Positions 1-7,905 of a DNA stretch of 64,000 nucleotides are shown one piece after another (position 1 is the first letter of the stretch; each line of letters opens with the position of its first letter). The stretch covers positions 1 through 64,000 of the forward strand of contig JADGRQ010000018.1 in the NCBI GenBank assembly GCA_017880775.1, written 5' to 3'. Position numbers and translations under genes: made by a program. Source of the DNA: Burkholderiales bacterium. GTDB lineage: Bacteria > Pseudomonadota > Gammaproteobacteria > Burkholderiales > SG8-39. A model generated the notes under the pieces. The model did not search any database, was not told the origin of the DNA, and saw only the letters and a program-made list of their open reading frames with translations.

Positions 1-529
1 CGCCTGGCAGCCGCATGTCCGCGATAAACAGCCGGTTTCCGAACACCCTGATCGCGCGGTCATCCTCGTGGTAATAGCCCTGCCTCTCCTTCACCCGGAC
101 AAATGCCTTGCGCCAGTCGTCCGCCGCATGCGCCTGCAATTGCGGCTCGATGCGCACCGGCACGCCTTCGAGGAGCAATCCGTATTTCTGCTGCTCGGCC
201 GGCGGCAGGATCGAAGCAATCGGCGCGGTGGCGTAGAGGAACAGCAAACTCGGCGCGCCCCCCATTTTGACGGTATCGCCTCCGACCCAAAACGGCCCGA
301 GCTTGATCTCGCGCGACAGCGTCGCTTCCTGCTGCGGCCCCATCACCTTGATGATCAGGTCGCCCGGGCCATCCATCGCGCCTACAGCCTTCAGGTCAGT
401 CCCGGCAAAATCCGTGGTAATGTTCACTTGACTCGTCTGGGGCGCAACCACCAGCGGTTCGTCGGCCCATGACGGGATCTGCAGCATCCACGTCGAAACC
501 AGGAACAGGCAGCGCAGCCAGCGCGTCAT
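1..529 (-). CDS. TIGR02186 family exported protein (C-terminus off window)
   Basis: This frame stays open from an ATG at 529 to the window edge, giving 176 codons. It is missing from the ORF track because its stop lies outside. The N-terminus (MTRWLRCLFLVSTW) is a signal peptide ending near a PSWA cleavage site. The mature part begins with a VNITTDFAGTDL stretch typical of TIGR02186 proteins, whose function is unknown and which usually sit next to TauE/SafE permeases. The upstream permease stop and this ATG share one base (TGATG), so the two genes should be translationally coupled. A role in transport of sulfur oxyanions or another anion is inferred only from this pairing. Confidence 0.8.
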   Translation of the reverse strand, partial: MTRWLRCLFLVSTWMLQIPSWADEPLVVAPQTSQVNITTDFAGTDLKAVGAMDGPGDLIIKVMGPQQEATLSREIKLGPFWVGGDTVKMGGAPSLLFLYATAPIASILPPAEQQKYGLLLEGVPVRIEPQLQAHAADDWRKAFVRVKERQGYYHEDDRAIRVFGNRLFIADMRLPG

Positions 530-1464
530 CAACGCACCTCGATCGTTATGTCGTAGACGTGGCTGGGCGCAACCATCAGGGTCAGGATCATCTTCACCGC
601 TACGGCGACCACCACCAGTGCGAGAATGAGACGGAGCTTCTCCGCCGGCAGGCGCGCTCCCAGCCGCGCGCCGAATTTGGTTCCGAGCACTGACCCTAGA
701 ATCAGAATGAGCGCGAGGAAGGGATCGACCGAATGGTTGACGCCGGCCTGCATGACGCTGACCGCCGCAGTGGTGAACAGCAATTGGAACAACGATGTGC
801 CGACGACGATCTTGGTTGGCATTTTGAGGACATAGATCATCACCGGCACCATGATGAAGCCGCCGCCGACCCCCATCAGCGAGGTCAAGATCCCGACAGC
901 CGCTCCCAATAGCAGCGGCCCCACGGCCGACATGCGCACCCCTGAAGCCGGAAACGCCGTTTGCCAGGGCAGGCGTTCGACCCAGGTTCGCAGCAGCGAT
1001 TTCGGAGCGGCCGTGGCGTGCGCGTCGCCTGCGGCGGCTGCACCGGCGCGAAAAACCGCCTGCAGCGATTCGATCAGCATGCTCACGCCGACGAAGCCCA
1101 GCAGAATGACGTAGAGAAAAACGACCACGTTTCCGAACTGATCCGCACGCAACAGCACCTTGGCGAGATAGACGCCGAATCCTCCGCCCAGCCAACTGCC
1201 GATCAACAGAATCAGCCCCATTTTGAAGTCGATATTGCCGTGGCGCCAATGCAGGTAACTTGCGCCGGAAGCCGTGCCCGCCATCTGCGCCGCGCCGCTC
1301 GACACCGCGACAATGGGAGGAACGCCGGTGAAGATGAGCAGCGGCGTGATCAGAAAGCCGCCGCCCACACCAACGAGGCCGGAAAGGAAACCGACCAGGG
1401 TGCCGTACAGGAGGATCAGGACGATGTTGACGTCCATGTGCGCGATCGGCAGGAATAATTCCAC
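529..1464 (-). CDS. TauE/SafE family membrane permease
   Basis: Polytopic membrane protein of about 311 residues with the two glycine-rich repeats of TauE/SafE permeases: GLVGVGGGFLITP near the N-terminus and LMGVGGGFIMVP in the second half. The family exports sulfite, sulfoacetate or related organosulfur anions; the substrate here is unknown. The ORF track starts 50 codons earlier at 1614, but that extension is hydrophilic and unlike the family. I prefer the GTG at 1464, because family members usually begin with a short ELFLPIA-like segment just before the first helix. No clear Shine-Dalgarno precedes it, so the start is uncertain. It overlaps the TIGR02186 gene by one base. Confidence 0.85.
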   Translation of the reverse strand: MELFLPIAHMDVNIVLILLYGTLVGFLSGLVGVGGGFLITPLLIFTGVPPIVAVSSGAAQMAGTASGASYLHWRHGNIDFKMGLILLIGSWLGGGFGVYLAKVLLRADQFGNVVVFLYVILLGFVGVSMLIESLQAVFRAGAAAAGDAHATAAPKSLLRTWVERLPWQTAFPASGVRMSAVGPLLLGAAVGILTSLMGVGGGFIMVPVMIYVLKMPTKIVVGTSLFQLLFTTAAVSVMQAGVNHSVDPFLALILILGSVLGTKFGARLGARLPAEKLRLILALVVVAVAVKMILTLMVAPSHVYDITIEVR

Positions 1465-1656
1465 GAGAGCGTCCGCAGCTGAAACCAGGCGTTGGAAAAG
1501 TGGAGCGATTTTACCGGTTACGGCGCAGACCTCCGAACGCATGCCGGATTTCTTCGCACCGCACCAAGGCATACCCAGGTGCACGCCGTTCGAAGTCGGA
1601 GTGCTTTCCGTCATTTACATAGGTCTGGTAGCTCCCGGGTCCGGTATTCTTAGACG

Positions 1657-2328
1657 ATGGCTGAGATATACCTGATACGTCACGCGCAAGCCGCGTTCGG
1701 CACCGACGACTACGACCGGCTCACCGAGCTTGGCCACCGCCAGTCGCGCTGGCTGGGAGAGTACTTTGCCGAGCGCGGCCTGCACTTTGATCGCGTGGTC
1801 TCCGGGACGCTGCGGCGGCACCGCGAGACGCTCGCCGGCATTTCCGAAGCGCTCGCCGGACTGCCCGCGACGCTCGCCCTCGAGGGACTGAATGAGTACC
1901 AGGCCGACGTGCTTCTTGCGGCGCACTTCGGACGGGACAATCTTGCGCGCATCGAGCGCGATGGCGACCGGCGCGCGCACTTCCGGATTCTGCGCGAGAC
2001 TCTCTATGCGTGGGTCGATGGCGCGCTGCAGACCGACGCGCACGCTCCATTCGAGGCGTTCACTGCCGGCGTGCGCGAGGGGCTCGCAGCCGCGCGCGCG
2101 CCGGGCGCGGAACGCGTACTCGTGGTGACATCGGGCGGGCCGATCTCGACCCTGATCGGCACGGTGCTGGGGCTGGCGCCGCGCACGATGATGGAGCTCA
2201 ATCTCCAGGCGCGCAATACCGGCGTGACGGAGTTCCGTGCAGGTGCAAGGAACATCCATTGCGTCAGCTTCAACAACGTGCCGCACCTCGACCGGCCGGA
2301 GCGGCGCGACGCGATTACGTACTCGTAG
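1657..2328 (+). CDS. Histidine phosphatase family protein (phosphoglycerate mutase-like)
   Basis: A 223-residue protein with the family-defining phosphohistidine motif near the N-terminus (LIRHAQA, about residues 6-12) and a second conserved segment VVTSGGPIS around residue 160. In this family the second His often sits in a TSGGxI or THG context. Here it is not evident as His, so the catalytic acid/His arrangement may be modified. The substrate cannot be predicted; relatives include phosphoserine, sugar-phosphate and phosphoprotein phosphatases. It stands alone, diverging from the permease gene upstream. A long inverted repeat follows about 70 bases after its stop. Confidence 0.85.
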   Translation: MAEIYLIRHAQAAFGTDDYDRLTELGHRQSRWLGEYFAERGLHFDRVVSGTLRRHRETLAGISEALAGLPATLALEGLNEYQADVLLAAHFGRDNLARIERDGDRRAHFRILRETLYAWVDGALQTDAHAPFEAFTAGVREGLAAARAPGAERVLVVTSGGPISTLIGTVLGLAPRTMMELNLQARNTGVTEFRAGARNIHCVSFNNVPHLDRPERRDAITYS

Positions 2329-2399
2329 TGCGCGAGCGGCGGTCGACCGCGAAGCCTATTCGAAATCATCTTGCATCAACGAGTCATGGAGATACAACT

Positions 2400-2424
2400 G
2401 ACCGGTCACAGATTGTGACCGGTC
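2400..2424. repeat. Perfect 11-bp inverted repeat containing two GACCGGTC palindromes
   Basis: The arms GACCGGTCACA and TGTGACCGGTC are separated by GAT. The octamer GACCGGTC is itself palindromic and appears twice, 17 bp apart centre to centre, so the site reads as both an inverted and a direct repeat. It lies 71 bases after the histidine phosphatase stop and about 70 bases before the HAD stub. With no T-run it is a poor intrinsic terminator. A protein-binding operator or a transcript hairpin are both possible. Confidence 0.6.
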
Positions 2425-2495
2425 GGGGGGCCGGCGACCCAGGCGGACATTCAAGGTTAGACTTTCTGGCAACTCTGTCCGAGAGGCGGTATTGG

Positions 2496-2624
2496 ATGCG
2501 AAGTAACCGAGTGATCTTGTTCGATCTTGGCGGGGTTGTGATCGAGAACACCGGAGAAAAAGGCCTGACGGCGCTGCTGCCGTACGATCGCTGTTGGAAT
2601 CAGCGCAGTCCGTGTAAGAGCATT
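2496..2624 (+). pseudogene. Truncated HAD-superfamily hydrolase (N-terminal stub)
   Basis: From ATG 2496, preceded by a purine-rich GAGAGGCGG, the reading gives MRSNRVILFDLGGVVIENTG, which is HAD motif I (DLGG) in the YihX/HAD-IA context, followed by GLTALLPY. Only about 30 codons match. After that the frame turns into unrelated residues and then runs antisense through the BLUF gene. A degenerate WNQRSP stretch may correspond to the next family segment. HAD enzymes need motifs II-IV, which are absent, so this cannot be a functional phosphatase. It looks like a deletion remnant. Confidence 0.6.
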
Positions 2625-2678
2625 TTCGGACGTTGCGCCCGCCCTGCGCGCAGAAGGTCTGTACACGTAAGGAAACGA

Positions 2679-3122
2679 CTATCCAGTTCCCGGACTCGGC
2701 TCCGCGATCACCTTGAGAATGTTGACGACCATCGCCGGGAGGCGACCCGGCTCGCTCTCGATGGAGGACAGGACGCTCCCGATCGTGGTGGCACCGTCGA
2801 GCTCCGCCCACCTGGAGACCTCCTCGGCGCTGGGACTGAGGTACGCCATGCTCCACGACGCGAAGGCGCGCTCGCCGGTTTCCCGCTCGTGGAACACCTT
2901 GATGCCGTGATGCCTCGGGTCGCGCTCGATCGTCTCCATCAGGTCATGGACATTGTCCTTCTCTCCCTCGAGGATCTGTAGGAACACTCCGTCGACGAAG
3001 ACGAGCACGCCGGTGATGCCGCGCGCCAGGTTGCGGATTCGGGACTCCTCGAGCATTACTTCGAGATCCGCCGTGGCCAGATCCGGCGCCGCCTCGGAGG
3101 AGTAGATCAGTCGAAAGGGCAT
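2679..3122 (-). CDS. BLUF domain blue-light sensor protein
   Basis: A 147-residue protein that is almost entirely one BLUF domain, which binds FAD and senses blue light. The photocycle residues are all present: Tyr7, Asn31, Gln49, Trp90 and Met92. Their spacing (24, 18, 41 and 2 residues) equals that of Tyr21, Asn45, Gln63, Trp104 and Met106 in AppA. The 40-odd residues after the domain carry no recognised output domain, so it probably acts through a protein partner, as PixD-type proteins do. The start is supported by AGGAG seven bases upstream, inside the 12-bp palindrome CAGGAGCTCCTG. No obvious partner gene is adjacent. Confidence 0.92.
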   Translation of the reverse strand: MPFRLIYSSEAAPDLATADLEVMLEESRIRNLARGITGVLVFVDGVFLQILEGEKDNVHDLMETIERDPRHHGIKVFHERETGERAFASWSMAYLSPSAEEVSRWAELDGATTIGSVLSSIESEPGRLPAMVVNILKVIAEPSPGTG

Positions 3123-3500
3123 GCAGGAGCTCCTGTGGGCGCGAGTCGGGAGCCCCGCGCCGCCGGCTCGCCCGGGAACATCTACTCCTCTGCGCGGATT
3201 TTGGCCAGCGCCGGGCGGTCGAGGGGCGCAAATCGACCCTGATCGGCCGTTGGGGCGTAGACTTTCCGGCTCCTGCGCGCAGGCAAGGTGATCCAGTGAT
3301 CAATCGGTGCTCGTTTTCCAGCACCACGTCGTTGTTGCCGGCGCTGTGAAAACCGCGGATGTGAAGAAGCGCTTCGTGTCAGTGGCGTAAAAGGACTCAA
3401 GTCGCACCTCCGGATCGTATCGAGGAAGAATTGACCGGCGGTGCTTGGTTGATCCCGCAGTCGAATCTGATATGTATAGCCTCTCGATCTCAGCGCGCCC
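3123..3500. other. Intergenic stretch without a recognisable gene
   Basis: These 378 bases lie between the BLUF gene start and the stop of the leftward exporter operon. Short leftward frames exist (for example within 3182-3400), but their translations are Arg/Pro-rich and match no family I know. I see no convincing hairpin with a T-run and no clear promoter. Like 2329-2678 and 24944-25477 it may hold decayed gene sequence. Confidence 0.5.
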
Positions 3501-4700
3501 TCACTCGCTGCGCAGCGCCTCCAGCGGATCGAGCCGCGCTGCGCGCCGCGCCGGCAGCACGCCCGCTGCGAGCCCCACCCCGACGGCCATCAGTTCGGCC
3601 AGCGCCGCGTAGCTCCACGGCACGTGCACCGGGAGCGCGGGCAGGGCAACCTGCAGGACCAGTGCGATGCTCCAGCCAGCCAGCAAGCCCGCCGCGCCGC
3701 CGATCGCGGCAAGCAGCGCGGCTTCGCCGAGAAACAGCAGCAGGATGGCCCGATGGGTCGCCCCCAGGGCGCGCAGCAGCCCGATCTCGGAGGTGCGCTC
3801 GGCGACGGCGATGGTCAGGATGGTGAGGATCCCGATGCCGCCGACGACGAGTGAGATTCCGCCGATCGCCGCGACCGCGAAGGTGATCGCGTCGAGCACG
3901 GTGCCGAATACCTCCAGCATCTTCTGCTGGGGCGTCACGGTGAAGTCCTCCGTGCCGTGGCGCGCGATCAGGATGCGTTTGATGCCTTCCTCCACTTCGG
4001 CGAGCGGCGCGGTCGGCTCGTAGTTGACGTGGATCTCCTGCAGGCTCTCGCGATTGAACAATTCGAGCGCCCGCCCGACGGGAATGTAGACGGTGTCGTC
4101 GAGATCGAATCCGAGCACCTGGCCCTTGGATTGCATGACGCCCACCACGCGGTAGCGGTCGCCGCCCACGCGGATGCGGCTGCCCAGCGGATTGCCGCCG
4201 CCGAACAACTCGCGCGCGACCTTCGAGCCGAGCACGACAAAAGCGCGCGCCGCGCGCGGGTCGTCCTGTGGGAGGAACTCGCCGGTCGCGACGCGCATCT
4301 GCAACGAGCGGGCGAAGTCCGGCCCGACGCCGTAGAGCGTGACGCGGCGGCTCTTGCCGCCCTGCACCACCTCTGCATTGCCCTGCACGATCGGATCGGA
4401 CACCTGCACGTAGGGCGCGCGGCGCAGCGCCAGCGCGTCGTCGATGGAAAGCGGCCGCACGGTATTCACCGCGCCGAGCGAGGCACCGTGGGTCTGGGTG
4501 CGCCCTGGCGTCACGCTGATCAGGTTGGTGCCGAACTGGGTGAACTCGGCAATCACGAAGCGGTGCAGCCCCTCGCCGATCGAGGTCAGCAGGATTACGG
4601 CAGCGATGCCCACGGCGATGCCGAGCGCGGTGAGTCCCGTGCGCAGGCGGTGCGCAGTGACCGACGCATAGGTGAAGCGGACGAGATCGGCCGGGCGCAC
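3501..4700 (-). CDS. MacB-like ABC transporter permease, second subunit
   Basis: A 399-residue FtsX/MacB-type permease. One N-terminal helix (LTALGIAVGIAAVILLTSIG) is followed by a large periplasmic MacB_PCD domain and three C-terminal helices ending in the typical PARRAARLDPLEALRSE. The real start is a GTG at 4700, two bases after the stop of the first permease. The 811-codon ORF listed in the track is this gene plus an out-of-frame extension over its neighbour. It should form the membrane part of a tripartite-type exporter together with the paralogous permease, ATPase and HlyD adaptor just upstream. The substrate is unknown. Confidence 0.9.
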   Translation of the reverse strand: MRPADLVRFTYASVTAHRLRTGLTALGIAVGIAAVILLTSIGEGLHRFVIAEFTQFGTNLISVTPGRTQTHGASLGAVNTVRPLSIDDALALRRAPYVQVSDPIVQGNAEVVQGGKSRRVTLYGVGPDFARSLQMRVATGEFLPQDDPRAARAFVVLGSKVARELFGGGNPLGSRIRVGGDRYRVVGVMQSKGQVLGFDLDDTVYIPVGRALELFNRESLQEIHVNYEPTAPLAEVEEGIKRILIARHGTEDFTVTPQQKMLEVFGTVLDAITFAVAAIGGISLVVGGIGILTILTIAVAERTSEIGLLRALGATHRAILLLFLGEAALLAAIGGAAGLLAGWSIALVLQVALPALPVHVPWSYAALAELMAVGVGLAAGVLPARRAARLDPLEALRSE

Positions 4701-4702
4701 GA

Positions 4703-5911
4703 TTACCTGCGCGAGAGCGCCTGCACCGGATCGAGCATCGCGGCGCGCCGCGCGGGAGCGACCGTGAACGATATCCCGGTAAGGATCGCGGTCACAGGGG
4801 CCGCCACGAGCGCCCACCACGGCGCCTCGAACGGGATCGCCGGATAGACCTGGGAGATGATGCTGTTGCCGAATTCCCCGGCTGCGACGCCTACCGCGGC
4901 CCCGCCCAGCGCAAGCAGCGCGGCTTCCGTGAAAAACGCCATCTGGATCTGCCGCCCGGTGGCGCCGAGCGCCTTGAGCAGGCCGATCTCGCGCTTGCGC
5001 TGCGTCACGGCAATCAGCATCACGTTCATGATCAGGATGCCGGCGACGGCGAGGCTGATGGCGGCGATGCCGCCCACGGTCAGGGTGAGCGCGCGCAGGA
5101 TCCGGTCGAACGTCGCAAGCACCGCATCCTGAGTGATCACCGTGATGTCCTTCTCGCCTTCGTGGCGCAGGCGGATGATCTCCTCGACGTCGGCCTTGGC
5201 ATCGAGGATCTGGTCGCGGCTCTTCGCCTCCACCAGGATGCGAAACAGCGACTCCGTGTTGAACAGGGCCTGCGCCGCGGCGAGCGGCACGACGACGATT
5301 TCGTCGGTATTGAAGCCGAGGGATTCGCCCTGCGCCGCGAGGATCCCGATGATCCTGAAACGACGGTCGCCGATGCGGATCCAGTCCCCCAGGGCCTGGC
5401 GCGTGCCGAACAGTTCGTTTGCCACCTTGGTGCCGATGACGCACACCGGCTGGCTGTGACGCGGATCGCCAGCGGGCAGGAAGCGTCCGCTCGCCAGTTC
5501 CATGCTGCGGATGTCCATCAGTTCCGCGGTGGAACCGAGCACGGGCGTCTCGCGCCGGCGCGCGCCGGAGCGCACGTCGCCGGCACCCACGATGAGCGGC
5601 GCGAAACGCCGGATCGCATGGCTGCGCTTGAGCGCCAGTGCATCGTCGATCGTCAGGTCGCGCGGCGTCTTGCCGATCAGCACTCCGGGCATGGAGCCCG
5701 AAGTTTCGCTGCGGCCCGGCAGTACGATGACGAGGTTGGCGCCGAGCGAACCGAACTGCCTGACTACGTACAGGCGCGCGCCTTCCCCGAGGGAAGTCAC
5801 CGTGACCACCGCGGCGACGCCGATGCCCATCGCAAGCAGGATCAGCAGCGTGCGCGACCGGTAGCCGAGCACCACTTGCCAGGCGAATCCGAGAAGGTCG
5901 GCAAAGCGCAC
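4703..5911 (-). CDS. MacB-like ABC transporter permease, first subunit
   Basis: A 402-residue paralogue of the following permease with the same layout: N-terminal helix (LLILLAMGIGVAAVVTVTSL), periplasmic MacB_PCD domain, and three C-terminal helices ending APARRAAMLDPVQALSRR. The GTG start at 5911 lies two bases after the ATPase stop. Having two separate, divergent permease genes suggests a heterodimeric membrane domain, unlike E. coli MacB, where ATPase and permease are fused and the dimer is symmetrical. The ORF track start at 6151 is an out-of-frame extension into the ATPase gene. Confidence 0.9.
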   Translation of the reverse strand: MRFADLLGFAWQVVLGYRSRTLLILLAMGIGVAAVVTVTSLGEGARLYVVRQFGSLGANLVIVLPGRSETSGSMPGVLIGKTPRDLTIDDALALKRSHAIRRFAPLIVGAGDVRSGARRRETPVLGSTAELMDIRSMELASGRFLPAGDPRHSQPVCVIGTKVANELFGTRQALGDWIRIGDRRFRIIGILAAQGESLGFNTDEIVVVPLAAAQALFNTESLFRILVEAKSRDQILDAKADVEEIIRLRHEGEKDITVITQDAVLATFDRILRALTLTVGGIAAISLAVAGILIMNVMLIAVTQRKREIGLLKALGATGRQIQMAFFTEAALLALGGAAVGVAAGEFGNSIISQVYPAIPFEAPWWALVAAPVTAILTGISFTVAPARRAAMLDPVQALSRR

Positions 5912-5913
5912 AA

Positions 5914-6588
5914 TCAGCCTTTCTCGTCGGAGGCAACCGCGCCGTCGATCATGCGCAAGCGGCGGTGCGAACGGGCGCCGATCTCGGGATCGTGGGTCAC
6001 CACCACCACCGTGCCGCCGTTCTGGTGCAAGCGCTCGAGCACGCCCATCACCTCCTGGCCCGTGTGCCGGTCCAGGTTGCCGGTGGGCTCGTCGGCGAGA
6101 ATCACGCCAGGGCGCATCGACATGGCGCGTGCGATGGCGACACGCTGGCACTGGCCGCCGGAGAGCTGGTCCGGACGGTGGCCGGAGCGCTCGGTCAGCC
6201 CGTACTCCGCGAGCAACTGTTCGACCCGGCGGGCGCGCTCTGCCGGGTCGATGCCTGAGAGCACCATCGGCAGCTCGATGTTTTGCGCCGCCGTGAGCCG
6301 CGGCACCAGATGGAAAAACTGGAACACGAAACCGATCTTCTCTCGCCGCACGCGCGCAAGCTCGTCGTCGGTGAGGCCGGTGACATCGCGTCGATCGAGT
6401 TCGTAGGTGCCCGCGTTGGGGCGATCGAGCAGGCCAATGATATTGAGCAGCGTGGACTTGCCCGAACCCGACGGCCCCATGATGGACAGAGACTCGCCTT
6501 GGGCGATTTCCAGGGTCACTGCGCGCAGCGCGTGTACCTGCTCGCCGCCGACCGTGAAGGTCCGCTCGATGCCGGTGAGGCGAATCAT
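5914..6588 (-). CDS. ABC transporter ATP-binding protein (LolD/MacB type)
   Basis: A 224-residue nucleotide-binding subunit. It has Walker A GPSGSGKST (residues 38-46), signature LSGGQCQRVAIARA, Walker B with ADEPTGNLD, and a VVVVTHDPE switch. The FQFFHLVPRLTAAQNIELP stretch is typical of the MacB/LolD subfamily that powers lipoprotein or efflux exporters. It starts at ATG 6588, overlapping the adaptor stop by four bases (ATGA). It drives the two permeases encoded directly downstream. Confidence 0.95.
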   Translation of the reverse strand: MIRLTGIERTFTVGGEQVHALRAVTLEIAQGESLSIMGPSGSGKSTLLNIIGLLDRPNAGTYELDRRDVTGLTDDELARVRREKIGFVFQFFHLVPRLTAAQNIELPMVLSGIDPAERARRVEQLLAEYGLTERSGHRPDQLSGGQCQRVAIARAMSMRPGVILADEPTGNLDRHTGQEVMGVLERLHQNGGTVVVVTHDPEIGARSHRRLRMIDGAVASDEKG

Positions 6589-7787
6589 TGCGGGCGCGCC
6601 TTCGCCTCCTTCTGTTCCACCGCGGCGAGCGCGCCGGGCTTGACGCCCTCGCGCTCGAGCGAGGTGACGACCCGGTCGCCGCGATTCAGGCCTGTTTTCA
6701 CCTCGGTGAACTCCCAGTTGGACAGGCCCGTCTCGAGCGGTTTGCTCTCCAGTTTGCCGCTGCTGCCGAGCAGGAGCACCCGGTTCCCGGGCATCAGCGC
6801 GGGCGTCGGGATGCGGACCACGTTGTCGCGCCCGGTGACCACGATCTCGATGTCGGCGCTGTAGCCGACCAGCAGATGCTTTGCCTCGCCCGGATTGTCG
6901 AATTCGACTTCCACTTCCACCGTGCGCGCCTGCTTCTCCAGCGCGAGCACATACGGCGCGATACGCCGCAGCTTCCCGCTGAAGTGCTTGCCCCGGTAGG
7001 CGTCCAGCGTGATCCGGCCTGCCATCGGCACCTTGAGCTGCGCGGCGTCGACTTCGTCGATCGGCGCCGAAACGTAGATGCAGGAGTCGTCGATCAGGTC
7101 CACCGCCGGCAGTGTCGGGATGCCGGGCGGCGACGGCGTCAGGTATTCGCCGAGCTCGCCGTTCACCTCGGCGACGATGCCGGCGAACGGCGCGCGCAGC
7201 ACGGTGCGGTCGGTGTCCGCCCGCGAGGCTTCGATGCGCGCGTCGGCTTCCAGCACCTGCGTGCGGGCCGAGTCGCAGCCCGCCTGCCTGGATGCGGCCT
7301 CCGCGTCGGCGCGCTCGACGCGTTCCTTCGAGATGAAGTTCTGCGCCATCAGCTCTCGTGCGCGCCGGGCCTCGCCGGCGGCGGCGCTTGCGAGCTCGCA
7401 GGCCTCGCGCACCTTGGCCTTGGCGGTCCCCAGTTGTTCCCGCGCCACGTGTTCGCGAGCCGAGAGGTCCTGGTTCCAGAGCGTGAGCAGAACCTGTCCG
7501 TTCGCCACGCGATCGCCTTTGCGCACGCTGAGTTTCTCGATGCGGCCGCCGGCCGGCGGGGCGAGTTTGGCGCGACGACAGGCGGACACCGAACCCGCAC
7601 GGGTGTTCGCCACCGTCGTTTCTACGCGCCCGATGTCTGCCTCGGCCACGGCCACCAGCACCGGCTTGGGGCGTGTCGCAAGCCACGCCGCAACGGCCGC
7701 GCCGGCGACTACAATCAATACGATCGCAAGGCGCACGGCGAGGCGACCCGACTGCGCCGTCGCGCCGTGATCAGTCAGCTTGTTCAT
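6585..7787 (-). CDS. HlyD/MacA-family periplasmic adaptor subunit
   Basis: A 400-residue membrane-fusion protein. It has an N-terminal anchor (LAVRLAIVLIVVAGAAVAAW), a lipoyl/barrel-sandwich half before and after a coiled-coil hairpin (roughly residues 100-200, rich in Ala, Arg and Glu), and beta-barrel and membrane-proximal domains ending with NRGDRVVTSLEREGVKPG. It is the first gene of the exporter operon and should bridge the inner-membrane permeases to a TolC-like outer-membrane channel. No channel gene is in this window. A drug, toxin, lipid or peptide substrate are all possible. Confidence 0.9.
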   Translation of the reverse strand: MNKLTDHGATAQSGRLAVRLAIVLIVVAGAAVAAWLATRPKPVLVAVAEADIGRVETTVANTRAGSVSACRRAKLAPPAGGRIEKLSVRKGDRVANGQVLLTLWNQDLSAREHVAREQLGTAKAKVREACELASAAAGEARRARELMAQNFISKERVERADAEAASRQAGCDSARTQVLEADARIEASRADTDRTVLRAPFAGIVAEVNGELGEYLTPSPPGIPTLPAVDLIDDSCIYVSAPIDEVDAAQLKVPMAGRITLDAYRGKHFSGKLRRIAPYVLALEKQARTVEVEVEFDNPGEAKHLLVGYSADIEIVVTGRDNVVRIPTPALMPGNRVLLLGSSGKLESKPLETGLSNWEFTEVKTGLNRGDRVVTSLEREGVKPGALAAVEQKEAKARPQ

Positions 7788-7905
7788 TTCCCCCGATTAT
7801 GCCGCGCCCTGCAAGCGCCCGCATGGCCTCGACCCACGCATAACCGGGATGAACCGATAAACTATCTCGAATCCCCCCATTTCACTGTTAACGGGAAATC
7901 ACTCC

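Noticed and set aside
3501-5936. 811-codon ORF on the minus strand
   Set aside because: Only the 3-prime 399 codons are the second permease; the rest is out of frame over the first permease gene. The real start is GTG 4700.
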